This document shows positions 1 to 7,270 of a stretch of 10,031 nucleotides of DNA, piece after piece. The DNA is from an uncultured Isosphaeraceae bacterium. GTDB taxonomy: Bacteria > Planctomycetota > Planctomycetia > Isosphaerales > Isosphaeraceae. Each line of letters starts with the position of its first letter. Within the stretch, counting starts at the first letter, position 1. The DNA is taken from the NCBI GenBank assembly GCA_937907405.1, contig CALCIC010000876.1:1-10031 (forward strand), in the 5' to 3' direction. The position numbers and the translations under genes are program-made. A model generated the notes under the pieces. It ran no database searches and was not told where the DNA came from. It saw only the letters and a list, made by a program, of their open reading frames with translations.

Positions 1-323
1 GCACCCCGACGCTGGTCTTCGACGAGATCGACACGGGCGTCGGCGGTCGACTGGGCGCGGCCCTCGGCAAGACGCTCGCCGAGCTGGCGCGGCATCATCA
101 GGTCGTCTGCGTGACCCACCTGCCGCAGATGGCCAGCTTCGCCCGCAAGCAATGGGTCATCCGCAAGCAGACCGATCGGGGACGGACCCGCACGACCATC
201 TCCCCGCTCGAAGAGTCGGAGCGCGTCGCCGAGCTCGCCGCCATGCTCCGAGGCGACTCCGCCGCCGAGGGGACCCGCCGCGAGGCCCTCGACATGCTTC
301 AGGAGGCGCGGGCCGTCCGATGA
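1..323 (+). CDS. recN: DNA repair protein RecN, C-terminal part (5' end outside window)
   Basis: RecN is an SMC-like ATPase that acts in the cytoplasm in recombinational repair of double-strand breaks. Only the last 106 residues are visible; the reading frame enters at base 3. The protein begins inside the Walker B and D-loop block, with the motif LVFDEIDTGVGGRLG, which is close to diagnostic for RecN. About 20 residues later comes VCVTHLPQMASFA, the H-loop segment that follows Walker B in this family. The tail (SERVAELAAMLRG, then a helix ending EARAVR) matches the usual RecN end and stops at TGA 321-323. The Walker A motif and the coiled coil must lie upstream of the window. There is no sign of a frameshift. 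The next gene begins about 100 bp downstream on the same strand, so cotranscription is possible, although a candidate promoter lies between them. Confidence 0.95.
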   Translation, partial: TPTLVFDEIDTGVGGRLGAALGKTLAELARHHQVVCVTHLPQMASFARKQWVIRKQTDRGRTRTTISPLEESERVAELAAMLRGDSAAEGTRREALDMLQEARAVR

Positions 324-325
324 TC

Positions 326-334
326 TGGTATGAT
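326..334 (+). promoter_or_regulatory. Candidate extended -10 promoter for the membrane protein gene
   Basis: The sequence TGGTATGAT contains a -10-like hexamer TATGAT (329-334, five of six matches to TATAAT) preceded by TG one base upstream, which is the extended -10 pattern. No convincing -35 lies at the normal distance, since that stretch is the end of recN. Transcription would start near 341 and leave a leader of about 85 nt. Sigma factor preferences in planctomycetes are less well known, so this is only a candidate. Confidence 0.3.
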
Positions 335-427
335 CGACGTCGCGGGACGTGACGGGTTCCTATTTCGGCCTTGAGTTCGACGGAGCCGATGACGCGATCG
401 CCAGGATCAACGACTCGGAACGTTCCG

Positions 428-2170
428 ATGGACTCGTCCGCTCCGCCGCCGCGAAGCTCGGCCGATCCGGGCGCTTCCGTGTTCGTTTGGGGCGTCTGGG
501 GCGCGTCGTTGCTGCTCGCGCTCTGGTACGTGGCGAGTTGCGGCCCCGACGTGCCGCTCTGGGACGATTACGCGGTCGCCCCGCAGCTCTGCGATCAGGC
601 CCCGGTCACCCTGTCGTGGCTCTGGTCGCAGCACAGCGAGCATCGCATCCCCCTGGCGAGGCTGGTGTTGCTGGGGGTGTTCCGGGCGGACGGCGCAGAC
701 CCTCGGCCGGTGATGATCCTGATCACCGCGCTCCTCGCCGCCGCATCGGCCGCGCTGCTGGGCGCCGCGGCGCGCGCGCCCGAAGGTCGGAAGTACGCCG
801 ACGCGTTCCTCCCCCTCTTGATGATGCACCTGGGCCATCACGACAATTTGCTGTGGGCGATTCAGATCACCTACGTCGTCCCGACGGCGCTGCTCTGCCT
901 CGTGCTGAGACTCGTCGCGACTCAGGACGAACAACCGAGCCTGATTCGCTGCGGACTCGTGGCGGCATGTCTGGCGGTCATGCCTCTGTGCAACGCCGGC
1001 GGCCTGATCCTCATCCCCCCGTTGGCGCTCTGGCTGCTTGCGATGGGCGTCGTTGAGGCGCGATCCGGCAGGCCCGGGGGACGTGCGCGAGGCGTCCTGA
1101 TCCTGGCCGAATCGGCGCCGGCCCTGATCCTGGCCGCCCTCTACCTTCGAGGGTATTCCGCGCCGCGCCACCACGCCGCGCCGGCGGGCGTGTTCGCCGC
1201 GCTCCGCACCGCCTTGCAATTCCTCGCGACCTCGCTGGGCAGGCCCGGCGTCTGGCTCTGGCCGTGGTCGGGCGTCTTCGTCGGATGCCTGTCGGCGGCT
1301 GCCGGAGCGGTGTTGCTCGGCGCCTGGTGTTCAAGGCCGAAGGAGCGCGCGCGTGTCGCGGGGTTTCTCTGCGTGCTCGGGGCGGTCGGCGCGCTCGCCC
1401 TGGCGACGGGTTGGGGACGATCGGGCGAGGACGACCTGGCCGGCTTGCAACCCAGGTACACCACGCTGGCGGCCCCGGCCCTGGCCGTCGTCTACATCGT
1501 GATCGCATATTACGGCCCGGTCGTTCTCAGGTCGCTCGTCCCGATGGTCCTCTTCGCGGTCTTCTCTACGCTGCTTTGGCCGAACACCCAGGAGGCGATC
1601 GAAGCGGGCCGGAACGCGAGGGAGCGGGCCGCGGTCTTCGATCGCGACGTGGCGGCCGGCATGCCCCCCTATCGGCTGGTCCGTCGCCACGTCCCGTTCC
1701 TCCACCCGTCTCAACGGGCGATGCACGGATATCTGGAGATGCTTCGCAACGCGAAGATCGGCAAGTTCGGGAGGATTCGCCGCGATCCGAGTTTTCGCGA
1801 GCGGCCCGTCGCGCTGAGCCCGGCCGACGTCCGACTCGGGCGATGGACCGACGGCGAGCTGATCGCCACGGGCGTCGACCCCTGGGTCCGGTTCGAGCTC
1901 CCCGCAACCGAGAGGATCGCCGGCGTCCGGATTCGCTACGACCACCACAACGACGACGGCTCTCCATCAAGGTTCCGCCTGGCCTGGCGCTCGCTTGGCG
2001 ATCTCGATTTCCCCGCCGACAAGCAGTACGGCGACTGGAACCTGGAGACGGGCGAAGACCGCGAGGTCACGGTCTGGATCGACGACGTCGTCTCCCAGAT
2101 CCGACTTCAGCCCGACAACCGCCCCTGCCGTTTCCGGATTCGCGAGCTGACCCTGCTGCGGGACGACTGA
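428..2170 (+). CDS. Polytopic membrane protein, GT-C-like, with soluble beta-rich C-terminal domain
   Basis: This protein has 580 residues from the ATG at 428. I chose that start because GGAA (417-420) lies 7 nt upstream and the first membrane segment follows soon after; ATG 389 and TTG 371 are longer in-frame alternatives. About ten hydrophobic segments are visible, near residues 18-38, 94-114, 141-163, two in 175-207, 222-240, 280-300, 309-327, 344-363 and 366-384. The first loop carries WDDY (45-48), followed by SEHRIPLAR (70-78). An acidic motif in the first loop is typical of GT-C glycosyltransferases that use lipid-linked sugar donors, so a role in cell-envelope glycan transfer is plausible but inferred. 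QPRYTTLAAP (341-350) sits just before a membrane segment. Residues 460-580 are soluble and rich in alternating hydrophobic strands with Trp and Arg, resembling a galactose-binding or discoidin-like beta-sandwich. The next gene encodes a TPR-glycosyltransferase, which fits a glycan context. The membrane call is firm; the enzymatic call is weak. Confidence 0.85.
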   Translation: MDSSAPPPRSSADPGASVFVWGVWGASLLLALWYVASCGPDVPLWDDYAVAPQLCDQAPVTLSWLWSQHSEHRIPLARLVLLGVFRADGADPRPVMILITALLAAASAALLGAAARAPEGRKYADAFLPLLMMHLGHHDNLLWAIQITYVVPTALLCLVLRLVATQDEQPSLIRCGLVAACLAVMPLCNAGGLILIPPLALWLLAMGVVEARSGRPGGRARGVLILAESAPALILAALYLRGYSAPRHHAAPAGVFAALRTALQFLATSLGRPGVWLWPWSGVFVGCLSAAAGAVLLGAWCSRPKERARVAGFLCVLGAVGALALATGWGRSGEDDLAGLQPRYTTLAAPALAVVYIVIAYYGPVVLRSLVPMVLFAVFSTLLWPNTQEAIEAGRNARERAAVFDRDVAAGMPPYRLVRRHVPFLHPSQRAMHGYLEMLRNAKIGKFGRIRRDPSFRERPVALSPADVRLGRWTDGELIATGVDPWVRFELPATERIAGVRIRYDHHNDDGSPSRFRLAWRSLGDLDFPADKQYGDWNLETGEDREVTVWIDDVVSQIRLQPDNRPCRFRIRELTLLRDD

Positions 2171-2180
2171 CCGCCCGCGA

Positions 2181-2227
2181 GAATCGCCCTTCACGCGATT
2201 CCCGTTTCGAGTTATGAAGGGCGATTC
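2181..2227 (+). terminator. Perfect 13-bp hairpin after the membrane protein gene
   Basis: The left arm GAATCGCCCTTCA (2181-2193) and the right arm TGAAGGGCGATTC (2215-2227) are exact reverse complements separated by 21 nt. The hairpin starts 10 nt after the stop of the upstream gene and ends about 90 nt before the start of the TPR gene. There is no T-rich tract after it, so it is not a canonical intrinsic terminator. It could be a tail-less terminator, an mRNA-stabilising or processing hairpin, or a protein-binding palindrome. Confidence 0.45.
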
Positions 2228-2318
2228 GAGACGCACTGCGAGCGATCTCCGACGGCCCTCGCCACGGACTCGGCGGTCGAACGGAAAACGTGGGCGGCGA
2301 CACGGAAGGCGGACGATC

Positions 2319-3806
2319 ATGGCAGACTCGGTGTCGGGTTCTCTGGCAGTCGCGGGCGCGCGCGCTCGGGCCGATCACCAATCCGCAGAGGCGTTGCTTC
2401 AGGCCGGCGACCTCCGCGCGGCCGAGGCCGCTTACGGCTCGATCCTGGCGCGCGATCCCCAGGATGCGCAGGCGTGGTACTTGCTGGGCTGGATCTGCCA
2501 GTCTTCCAGGCGGATCGACGAGGCGGCCGACCACTACCGGCAATCGCTCCGGTTCGACCCCGACAACCCTCCGGCCTGGAACAACCTCGCCGCGGCGCTC
2601 CAGCAGCTCGACCAGCCCGACGAGGCCGAGCGCTGCTGCCGCGAGGCCCTGCGGATCGAACCCGCCTACGCGGACGCCCACAACAACCTGGGCAACACGC
2701 TCCATAATCGAGGGCGGTTCGCCGAGGCGTCGGCCTGCTACGAGCGCGCGCTTGAGATTGAGCCTCGCCGCGACGACGTCCACCACAACCTGGGCAACAC
2801 CCATCGGGCCGAGGGACGGCTGGCCGAAGCGCTGGCCTGTTACGAGCGGGCGCTCGCGGTCTCGCCGGAGCACCCCCGGGTGAACTTCAGCCGGGCCATG
2901 GCCTTTCTGCAATCAGGCGATCTTCGACGGGGGTTCGCCGAGCTTCGCTGGCAGTACCTCTGCGACGGGGCGGTCGCGCCGTTCTTCTCGGGACCAGGCT
3001 GGGACGGCGCGCCGCTCGACGGCCGGACGATCCTTTTGCACGACCACCAGGGGCTGGGCGACATGATCCAGTTCATCCGCTACGCGCCCCTGGTCGCCGC
3101 GCGCGGCGGCCGGGTGGTCGTGGCGTGTTCCCGACCCCTGAACCGACTTCTCAAGCGGTGCGACGGCGTGGCCGACGCGTTTCACCGATTCGACGAGACG
3201 CCCCCCTACGACCATCAGCGCGTCTTGATGAGCCTGCCGGACCTGTTCGGCACGACGCTCGAAACCGTCCCGGCGGCCGTCCCGTACCTCTCGGCCGATC
3301 CGGTCGACGTCGCGCGCTGGGCCGATGACGTCGGCGCCGAGGCCGGCTTCAAGATCGGAATCGCCTGGCAGGGGAACCCGGGCCACGACAAGGACCGCGA
3401 GCGGTCGTTCCCGATCCACTTCTTCGAGAGCCTGGCGAGGGTTCCCGGCGTCCGGCTCTTCAGCCTTCAGAAAGGTTACGGGGTCGAGCAGATCGAGGGG
3501 CTGAAAGGACGGTTTTCCGTGACCGACCTGGGCTCGCGGACGTCGGACATGCTGGACACGGCCGCCGTGATCGCGAACCTTGATCTGGTGATCGCCCCCG
3601 ACACGGCCGTCGCGCATCTGGCGGGGGCGCTGGGGGCGCCGGTTTGGGTGGCCTTGCCGTACGCCCCGGATTGGCGCTGGATGCTGGGGCGCGAGGACTG
3701 CCCGTGGTATCCGTCGATGCGTCTGTTCCGCCAACCCGGCTGGGGGGACTGGCCGTCGGTCTTCCAGCGGATTCACGACGCGGCGGAGCGGCTCGCGTCG
3801 ATTTGA
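2319..3806 (+). CDS. TPR repeat protein with C-terminal GT9-like glycosyltransferase domain
   Basis: This protein has 495 residues from the ATG at 2319. That start is supported by GGAAGG at 2304-2309; the in-frame ATG at 2214 lies inside the upstream hairpin and would add a low-quality Arg-rich tail. Residues 17-186 hold five 34-residue TPR motifs (17-50, 51-84, 85-118, 119-152, 153-186), with a degenerate sixth to about 216. Each shows the W/Y-LG-A-Y-A-P spacing, for example NNLGNTLHNRGRFAEA and YERALEIEP. Residues 236-495 resemble the glycosyltransferase family 9/heptosyltransferase-like fold: HQGLGDMIQFIRYAPL near 243-258 (nucleotide-sugar transferase N-domain), GIAWQGNP (347-354), and PDTAVAHLAGALGAPVW (427-443) in the donor-binding half. 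Such fusions are common in planctomycetes and proteobacteria, and the acceptor is usually unknown. No signal peptide or membrane segment is visible, so it is probably cytoplasmic. TPR units 4 and 5 are also very similar at the DNA level, suggesting recent unit duplication. Confidence 0.9.
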   Translation: MADSVSGSLAVAGARARADHQSAEALLQAGDLRAAEAAYGSILARDPQDAQAWYLLGWICQSSRRIDEAADHYRQSLRFDPDNPPAWNNLAAALQQLDQPDEAERCCREALRIEPAYADAHNNLGNTLHNRGRFAEASACYERALEIEPRRDDVHHNLGNTHRAEGRLAEALACYERALAVSPEHPRVNFSRAMAFLQSGDLRRGFAELRWQYLCDGAVAPFFSGPGWDGAPLDGRTILLHDHQGLGDMIQFIRYAPLVAARGGRVVVACSRPLNRLLKRCDGVADAFHRFDETPPYDHQRVLMSLPDLFGTTLETVPAAVPYLSADPVDVARWADDVGAEAGFKIGIAWQGNPGHDKDRERSFPIHFFESLARVPGVRLFSLQKGYGVEQIEGLKGRFSVTDLGSRTSDMLDTAAVIANLDLVIAPDTAVAHLAGALGAPVWVALPYAPDWRWMLGREDCPWYPSMRLFRQPGWGDWPSVFQRIHDAAERLASI

Positions 3807-3821
3807 GCGGGCCCGCGCGGT

Positions 3822-3858
3822 CGGAATCTCGATCGAGACGAACGTCGGGGGGATTCCG
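3822..3858 (+). terminator. Possible hairpin/terminator after the TPR-glycosyltransferase gene
   Basis: CGGAATCTC (3822-3830) can pair with GGGATTCCG (3850-3858) through eight Watson-Crick pairs and one G-T wobble, with a loop of about 19 nt. It begins 15 nt after the stop codon. A short run CCCCCTTT follows soon after, but there is no real T tract. The loop side overlaps a separate 12-bp palindrome, TCTCGATCGAGA (3827-3838), so alternative folds compete. Confidence 0.3.
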
Positions 3859-3890
3859 CCGCCCCCTTTGGGACGTCGTCGGGCAACGTG

Positions 3891-3919
3891 TTGGCGCGGG
3901 AAGACTCCCGCCATACGAT
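3891..3919 (+). promoter_or_regulatory. Candidate sigma70-like promoter for the secreted protein gene
   Basis: TTGGCG (3891-3896, four of six matches to TTGACA) and TACGAT (3914-3919, four of six to TATAAT) are separated by exactly 17 nt. The spacer contains a 6-bp inverted repeat, GCGGGA (3896-3901) and TCCCGC (3906-3911). A start near 3926 would give a leader of about 118 nt before the GTG at 4044. Two 4/6 hexamers at ideal spacing are weak evidence on their own; the intergenic position helps. Confidence 0.3.
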
Positions 3920-3995
3920 GAAGAGTGAATCAGCCGCTGTGCGAGGGTGTTTGCAACGGCGAACCACGCGGTCGTCATCCTTCTTCGCGGCTCTC

Positions 3996-4013
3996 GCCTC
4001 TCGTTCGAGAGGC
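3996..4013 (+). other. Leader hairpin 31 nt before the secreted protein start
   Basis: GCCTCTCG (3996-4003) and CGAGAGGC (4006-4013) are perfect reverse complements and would fold as a 7-bp stem with a GTTC tetraloop. The structure sits in the probable 5' leader, upstream of the ribosome binding site AAGGA (4032-4036). It may affect mRNA stability. It does not cover the ribosome binding site, so direct translational control is not evident. Confidence 0.35.
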
Positions 4014-4043
4014 CGGACTCGATCACCTTACAAGGACCGCCCC

Positions 4044-6617
4044 GTGCGACTACACCCGCTTGGCTCGTCCGGTTCTCCTCGACGCATCGTCGCGATGCTG
4101 TCGACCACCATCCTCCTCGGGCTCGCCTGGCCGACCGTCGGGGCTTCGCAGACCGCCCCCGATTCGGACGCGGCGGCGGTGAAGGCCGAGAAGCCCGCGC
4201 CCCCCCCCGGCCCGGTCGACGACTCGCCGCTGGGCCGTTACGCGGCTCGCGAGGGTCTGGTGCTCTACGCGGAGTTCGCCGGGCTCGACGCGCACGCCGA
4301 CGCCTGGAAGAAGACGGCGGCCTACCGGATGCTGACCTCGACCTCGCTGGGCGCCATGCTCGAGGAGGTCGGCGCCCAGGTGTTCGATCGGCTGCTCCAG
4401 AACGCGCCCAATCGCAAGCTCGGCGGCGCCGAACTGGTCGCGGTCGTCAAACAGATGATGCGCCGGGGGTGGCTGGTGGCGCTGAACGCCGACGCCAAGG
4501 GGGCGAAGCCTCTCCATGCGACGATCGTCCTGCGAGGAGGGGTCGTCAAGGAGAACAAGGCCCTGTTCGGTCGGCTGGTGGGCTCGTTCATGGGCGCCGA
4601 CTCCAAGGCCAAGATCGAGCGCAAGGGGGGGCGGGCGATGATCGTCGTCCCCCCCGCCGCGGGCGCCCCGGCCGGTTCCGGCTGGATCTGGTGGGCCGAG
4701 AAGGACGACCTGGTGATCGGGCTTTCCCAGACCAGCGATACGCGGATTCCTTCGATCCTCGACGGCGCCGTCCCGAGCGCCGCCGATCACCCGCTCGTCA
4801 CCGAATTGAAGAAGCGGGACGGCGGCTTCACCCCGGTCCTGACCGCCTTCGTCGATCCCGCCGGCTGTCCGCCGGGATCGAGCGATCCGATGGTCCAGCA
4901 GATCGCCCGGCTCGACTCCCTGGCGAACGTCAAGCGGTTCGACTACCGCTGGGGGTTCGAGGACGAGAGCCTGATGGGCGTGGCCCGGCTGACCGCGCCG
5001 AAGCCGCGGGCGGGCGCCCTGGCGTTCTTCGGGAAGCCGGCGACCGACCCCAAGGCGATCCTTCCGGTCCCCGACGGCGTCGAGTATTTCGCGAGCCTTT
5101 CGCTCAAGCCGGAACAGGTGACCGCGCTGTTCGCGGACTCGCTCGGTGGTGGTCCGCTGAAGGCGGGTTTCGATCGACTGGCCGAGGATCTCCGGGGCAA
5201 CAGCCGCATTGATCTGCGAAAAGACCTGCTGGCCCATCTGGGCCCTCGGATCATGTTGTACATGGCGCCCGGCGGGGCGTCGGCGGTCGTCGACGCGGAA
5301 CCCGCCGGGGCCGCCGCGCCGGGCGCCGTGGACCCCTCGGCCCTGCTCAAGCAGTTCGGCCCGAGGCTCCCCAGCCCGGTGCTGGCCGCCGAGGTGAACG
5401 ACCCCGCGAAGTTCGGCAGGGCGCTCGACGCGCTGATGGTCGAGGTCAATCGCGCGCTCAAGGCGCAGGCCGCGGAACTCGCCGCCGAGGCCGCCAAGAA
5501 CGCGAGGGACGCCGAGGATCAAGCCCGGCCCGGGGCGCCGGAACCCAGGAGGAGGGGGCGCGACAATACGCCGGCCGCCCCGGAATTCCGGCTGATCCCC
5601 GGCGCGACCGCGGCGTCGACGAAGATCTACATGCTCAACGTGCCCAAGGATTCGCCGATGAAGCCGCTCCCCAACAACCTCAAGCCGAGCATCCGCCTCG
5701 AAGGGAACCACGTGGCGTTCTCGACCTCGCCCCAGGCGGCGCGCGGGGCGATCGAATCGCTCGAGCGCAAGGCGTGGGCGCCCGCGCCGGAACTGGAGAG
5801 GAGCCTCGCCAAGACGTCGGAGAACACGGTCCTCTTCCTGTACGGCGACTCTCGAGAGACCACGCCGACGATCCTGGCGAGCCTGCCCGGAACCTTGCAG
5901 TCGCTGGCCAACTCGTTCATCGCAGCCGCCGCCCAGGCGGACCGGATCGCCGCGGCCGGCCCCGCCGCCGGCCCCGGCCGCGGTCCCGGCCCCAGGGGCG
6001 CCGGCGCTCCGGGAAGCTCCAGCGGCTTCGGCTCAGGTTCCTCAAGCAGCTTCGACTCGGGCTCCTCAAGCAGCTACGACTCGAGCTCCTCCAGCGGCTC
6101 CGGCTCGAGCTCCTCCCTCGGCTCCCGCTCGGGCTCCTCCGCCGATTCTTCCTCGGCCCCGATGCAGAATTCCGGCAGCTTCGAGGCGATGAACGCCCGA
6201 GCCTTCGGGGGGTCGTCGGGCTTCGGCGGGGCTCAGCAGACCGGGTCGAACGGCCCCGGCATGATCCAGATCAAGGTCGATCCGGCGAAGCTTCCCCGGG
6301 CCGACGAACTGAAGGCGCTCATGTTCCCGTCGACGGTCGCGGTCGTCGCTGACGACGAGACGATTCAAATCGTCACCCGAGACGCGTTCCCCGACCTGTC
6401 CGTCGGCGCCGCGATGACCGGGGTCGCCCCGGCGGTCATGATGCCGTCGATGATCGCGGCGAGCAACCGCGCCCGGGCCGCGCGCGAGGCCTCGGCCGCG
6501 AAGGGCGCCAACGCCGCGGACGACCAGAGCCAGCCCGGGGCCTCGGGCTCTTCCTCGGCCGGCCAGCCCGGCGGGAGTTCGTCGGGACGGGGCGCCCGCG
6601 GCCGGAACGACCCCTGA
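4044..6617 (+). CDS. Large secreted protein of unknown function with Ser/Gly repeat linker
   Basis: This protein has 857 residues from the GTG at 4044, which is supported by AAGGA (4032-4036) 7 nt upstream. An ATG at 3888 would add 52 residues and push the signal peptide inward, so I rejected it. The N-terminus is a clear Sec signal peptide: basic SPRR (11-14), a hydrophobic core to about 30, and a cleavage site after VGA (32-34). The body (about 65-620) has repeated hydrophobic strand patterns. One segment, LAAEVNDPAKFGRALDALM near residue 447, resembles the substrate-like modules of DUF3352-type bacterial proteins; I cannot confirm membership. An Ala/Arg/Glu-rich helical stretch follows (about 470-510). 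Residues 657-704 are six 8-residue Ser/Gly repeats preceded by a Gly/Pro-rich stretch. A short ordered segment follows (IQIKVDPAKLPRADELKALM), and the end is a disordered Ser/Gly tail. No catalytic motif, lipobox or membrane anchor was seen. Function unknown; probably periplasmic or extracellular. Confidence 0.85.
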   Translation: MRLHPLGSSGSPRRIVAMLSTTILLGLAWPTVGASQTAPDSDAAAVKAEKPAPPPGPVDDSPLGRYAAREGLVLYAEFAGLDAHADAWKKTAAYRMLTSTSLGAMLEEVGAQVFDRLLQNAPNRKLGGAELVAVVKQMMRRGWLVALNADAKGAKPLHATIVLRGGVVKENKALFGRLVGSFMGADSKAKIERKGGRAMIVVPPAAGAPAGSGWIWWAEKDDLVIGLSQTSDTRIPSILDGAVPSAADHPLVTELKKRDGGFTPVLTAFVDPAGCPPGSSDPMVQQIARLDSLANVKRFDYRWGFEDESLMGVARLTAPKPRAGALAFFGKPATDPKAILPVPDGVEYFASLSLKPEQVTALFADSLGGGPLKAGFDRLAEDLRGNSRIDLRKDLLAHLGPRIMLYMAPGGASAVVDAEPAGAAAPGAVDPSALLKQFGPRLPSPVLAAEVNDPAKFGRALDALMVEVNRALKAQAAELAAEAAKNARDAEDQARPGAPEPRRRGRDNTPAAPEFRLIPGATAASTKIYMLNVPKDSPMKPLPNNLKPSIRLEGNHVAFSTSPQAARGAIESLERKAWAPAPELERSLAKTSENTVLFLYGDSRETTPTILASLPGTLQSLANSFIAAAAQADRIAAAGPAAGPGRGPGPRGAGAPGSSSGFGSGSSSSFDSGSSSSYDSSSSSGSGSSSSLGSRSGSSADSSSAPMQNSGSFEAMNARAFGGSSGFGGAQQTGSNGPGMIQIKVDPAKLPRADELKALMFPSTVAVVADDETIQIVTRDAFPDLSVGAAMTGVAPAVMMPSMIAASNRARAAREASAAKGANAADDQSQPGASGSSSAGQPGGSSSGRGARGRNDP
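6012..6155 (+). repeat. Six 24-bp coding tandem repeats (Ser/Gly linker)
   Basis: Six in-frame 24-nt units, starting at 6012, 6036, 6060, 6084, 6108 and 6132, encode GSSSGFGS, GSSSSFDS, GSSSSYDS, SSSSGSGS, SSSLGSRS and GSSADSSS. Units 2 and 3 are the closest pair and share the core TCCTCAAGCAGCT. Divergence increases toward the 3' end. This fits a slippage or unequal-crossover minisatellite that makes a flexible linker in the secreted protein, and the copy number may vary between strains. Confidence 0.85.
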
Positions 6618-6723
6618 ACCCGCCGCGCGATCGGTTTCGGCCGGCGCGTCGGCCCAGCCGCGCCCCGGCCCTCGCAGTTACAGCCGCAACACGCAACTCA
6701 CTTCGACACCGGAGGATCTGCTG

Positions 6724-7170
6724 ATGGAAATCGTCCAAGAAGTGACCGCCCGTCTCGAGAACAAGCCTGGCAGGCTCGCCAAGATCTGCTCGTCGCTCGC
6801 CCAGGAGAAGGTCGACATTCAGGCGATCTCCGTGATGGAGACCGACGGACCGAGCGTCCTCCGGTTCGTCACCACCGACCTTGACGCGACCAAGAAGGTG
6901 CTCACCGCGCTGGGGACCGAGTACAAGATCACCGAGGTGATCGCCGCGCAGCTCGACAACCGAACCGGCGCCCTGGCCGGCGCGCTCGAAAAGCTGGCGG
7001 AGGAGCATATCAACATCGACTACGCCTACGTCTCGACCTCGTCGAACCAGGGCAAGGCGGTCGGCATCCTCCACACCACGAACTCCAAGCGGGCGTTGCA
7101 GATCCTCAACGAGTCGACCGCGACGACCAACGAGAAGGGAAGCGGCCGCCGCCCGCTCCATTCCCGCTAG
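6724..7170 (+). CDS. Small tandem ACT-domain protein
   Basis: This protein has 148 residues from the ATG at 6724, with a clear GGAGG (6711-6715) 8 nt upstream. It consists almost entirely of two ACT-type modules. The first (about 3-70) has ARLENKPGRLAKICSSLAQ followed by VDIQAISVME and a strand FVTTD. The second (about 71-132) has QLDNRTGALAGALEKLAEE followed by INIDYAYVSTSS. The N-x-x-G-x-L turn between the first strand and helix, where ACT domains bind amino acids at dimer interfaces, is present in both (NKPGRL and NRTGAL). ACT modules usually sense amino acids and regulate metabolic enzymes. No catalytic domain is attached, so it may be a stand-alone sensor or act with a partner enzyme elsewhere. 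The last 16 residues are a polar tail. It is probably cytoplasmic. Its ligand cannot be read from the sequence, and the neighbours do not name one. Confidence 0.9.
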   Translation: MEIVQEVTARLENKPGRLAKICSSLAQEKVDIQAISVMETDGPSVLRFVTTDLDATKKVLTALGTEYKITEVIAAQLDNRTGALAGALEKLAEEHINIDYAYVSTSSNQGKAVGILHTTNSKRALQILNESTATTNEKGSGRRPLHSR

Positions 7171-7270
7171 GAGCCTGGACCTCGGCTCAAGGTCTCGTCT
7201 CCGCGATCCGGCGGTCGCGCGGTTCGGCTCTTTTCTCTCCCTGGAACTCCAACAGATTGTCGACCTGATC

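Noticed and set aside
416..427. 12-bp palindrome CGGAACGTTCCG just before the membrane protein ATG
   Set aside because: A 12-bp palindrome is expected a few times in 10 kb by chance, and there is no second copy to suggest an operator.
349..1056. Plus-strand open frame overlapping the membrane protein gene
   Set aside because: Its product is Arg/Gly/Pro-rich shadow sequence, while the other frame encodes clear transmembrane helices.
3827..3838. 12-bp palindrome TCTCGATCGAGA in the spacer before the secreted protein gene
   Set aside because: It is again near chance expectation and has no loop for an RNA hairpin; noted only within the possible terminator.
3888..4043. N-terminal extension of the secreted protein from ATG 3888
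   Set aside because: The GTG at 4044 has AAGGA at good spacing and places a proper signal peptide at the N-terminus; the extension also overlaps the candidate promoter.
4050..5711. Long minus-strand open frame (553 codons) opposite the secreted protein gene
   Set aside because: It is Arg/Gly/His-rich with no recognisable motif and mirrors the G/C-ending codons of the + strand gene, which has a signal peptide and ribosome binding site.
6620..6652. Imperfect inverted repeat after the secreted protein gene (CCGCCGCGC with GCGCGTCGG)
   Set aside because: It has one mismatch and no T tract, and such low-complexity GC pairings are common at this base composition.
7171..7194. Interleaved inverted repeats (GAGCC/GGCTC and GACCT/AGGTC) that could form a pseudoknot after the ACT gene
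   Set aside because: The stems are only 5 bp and the loops very short; no known RNA family fits.
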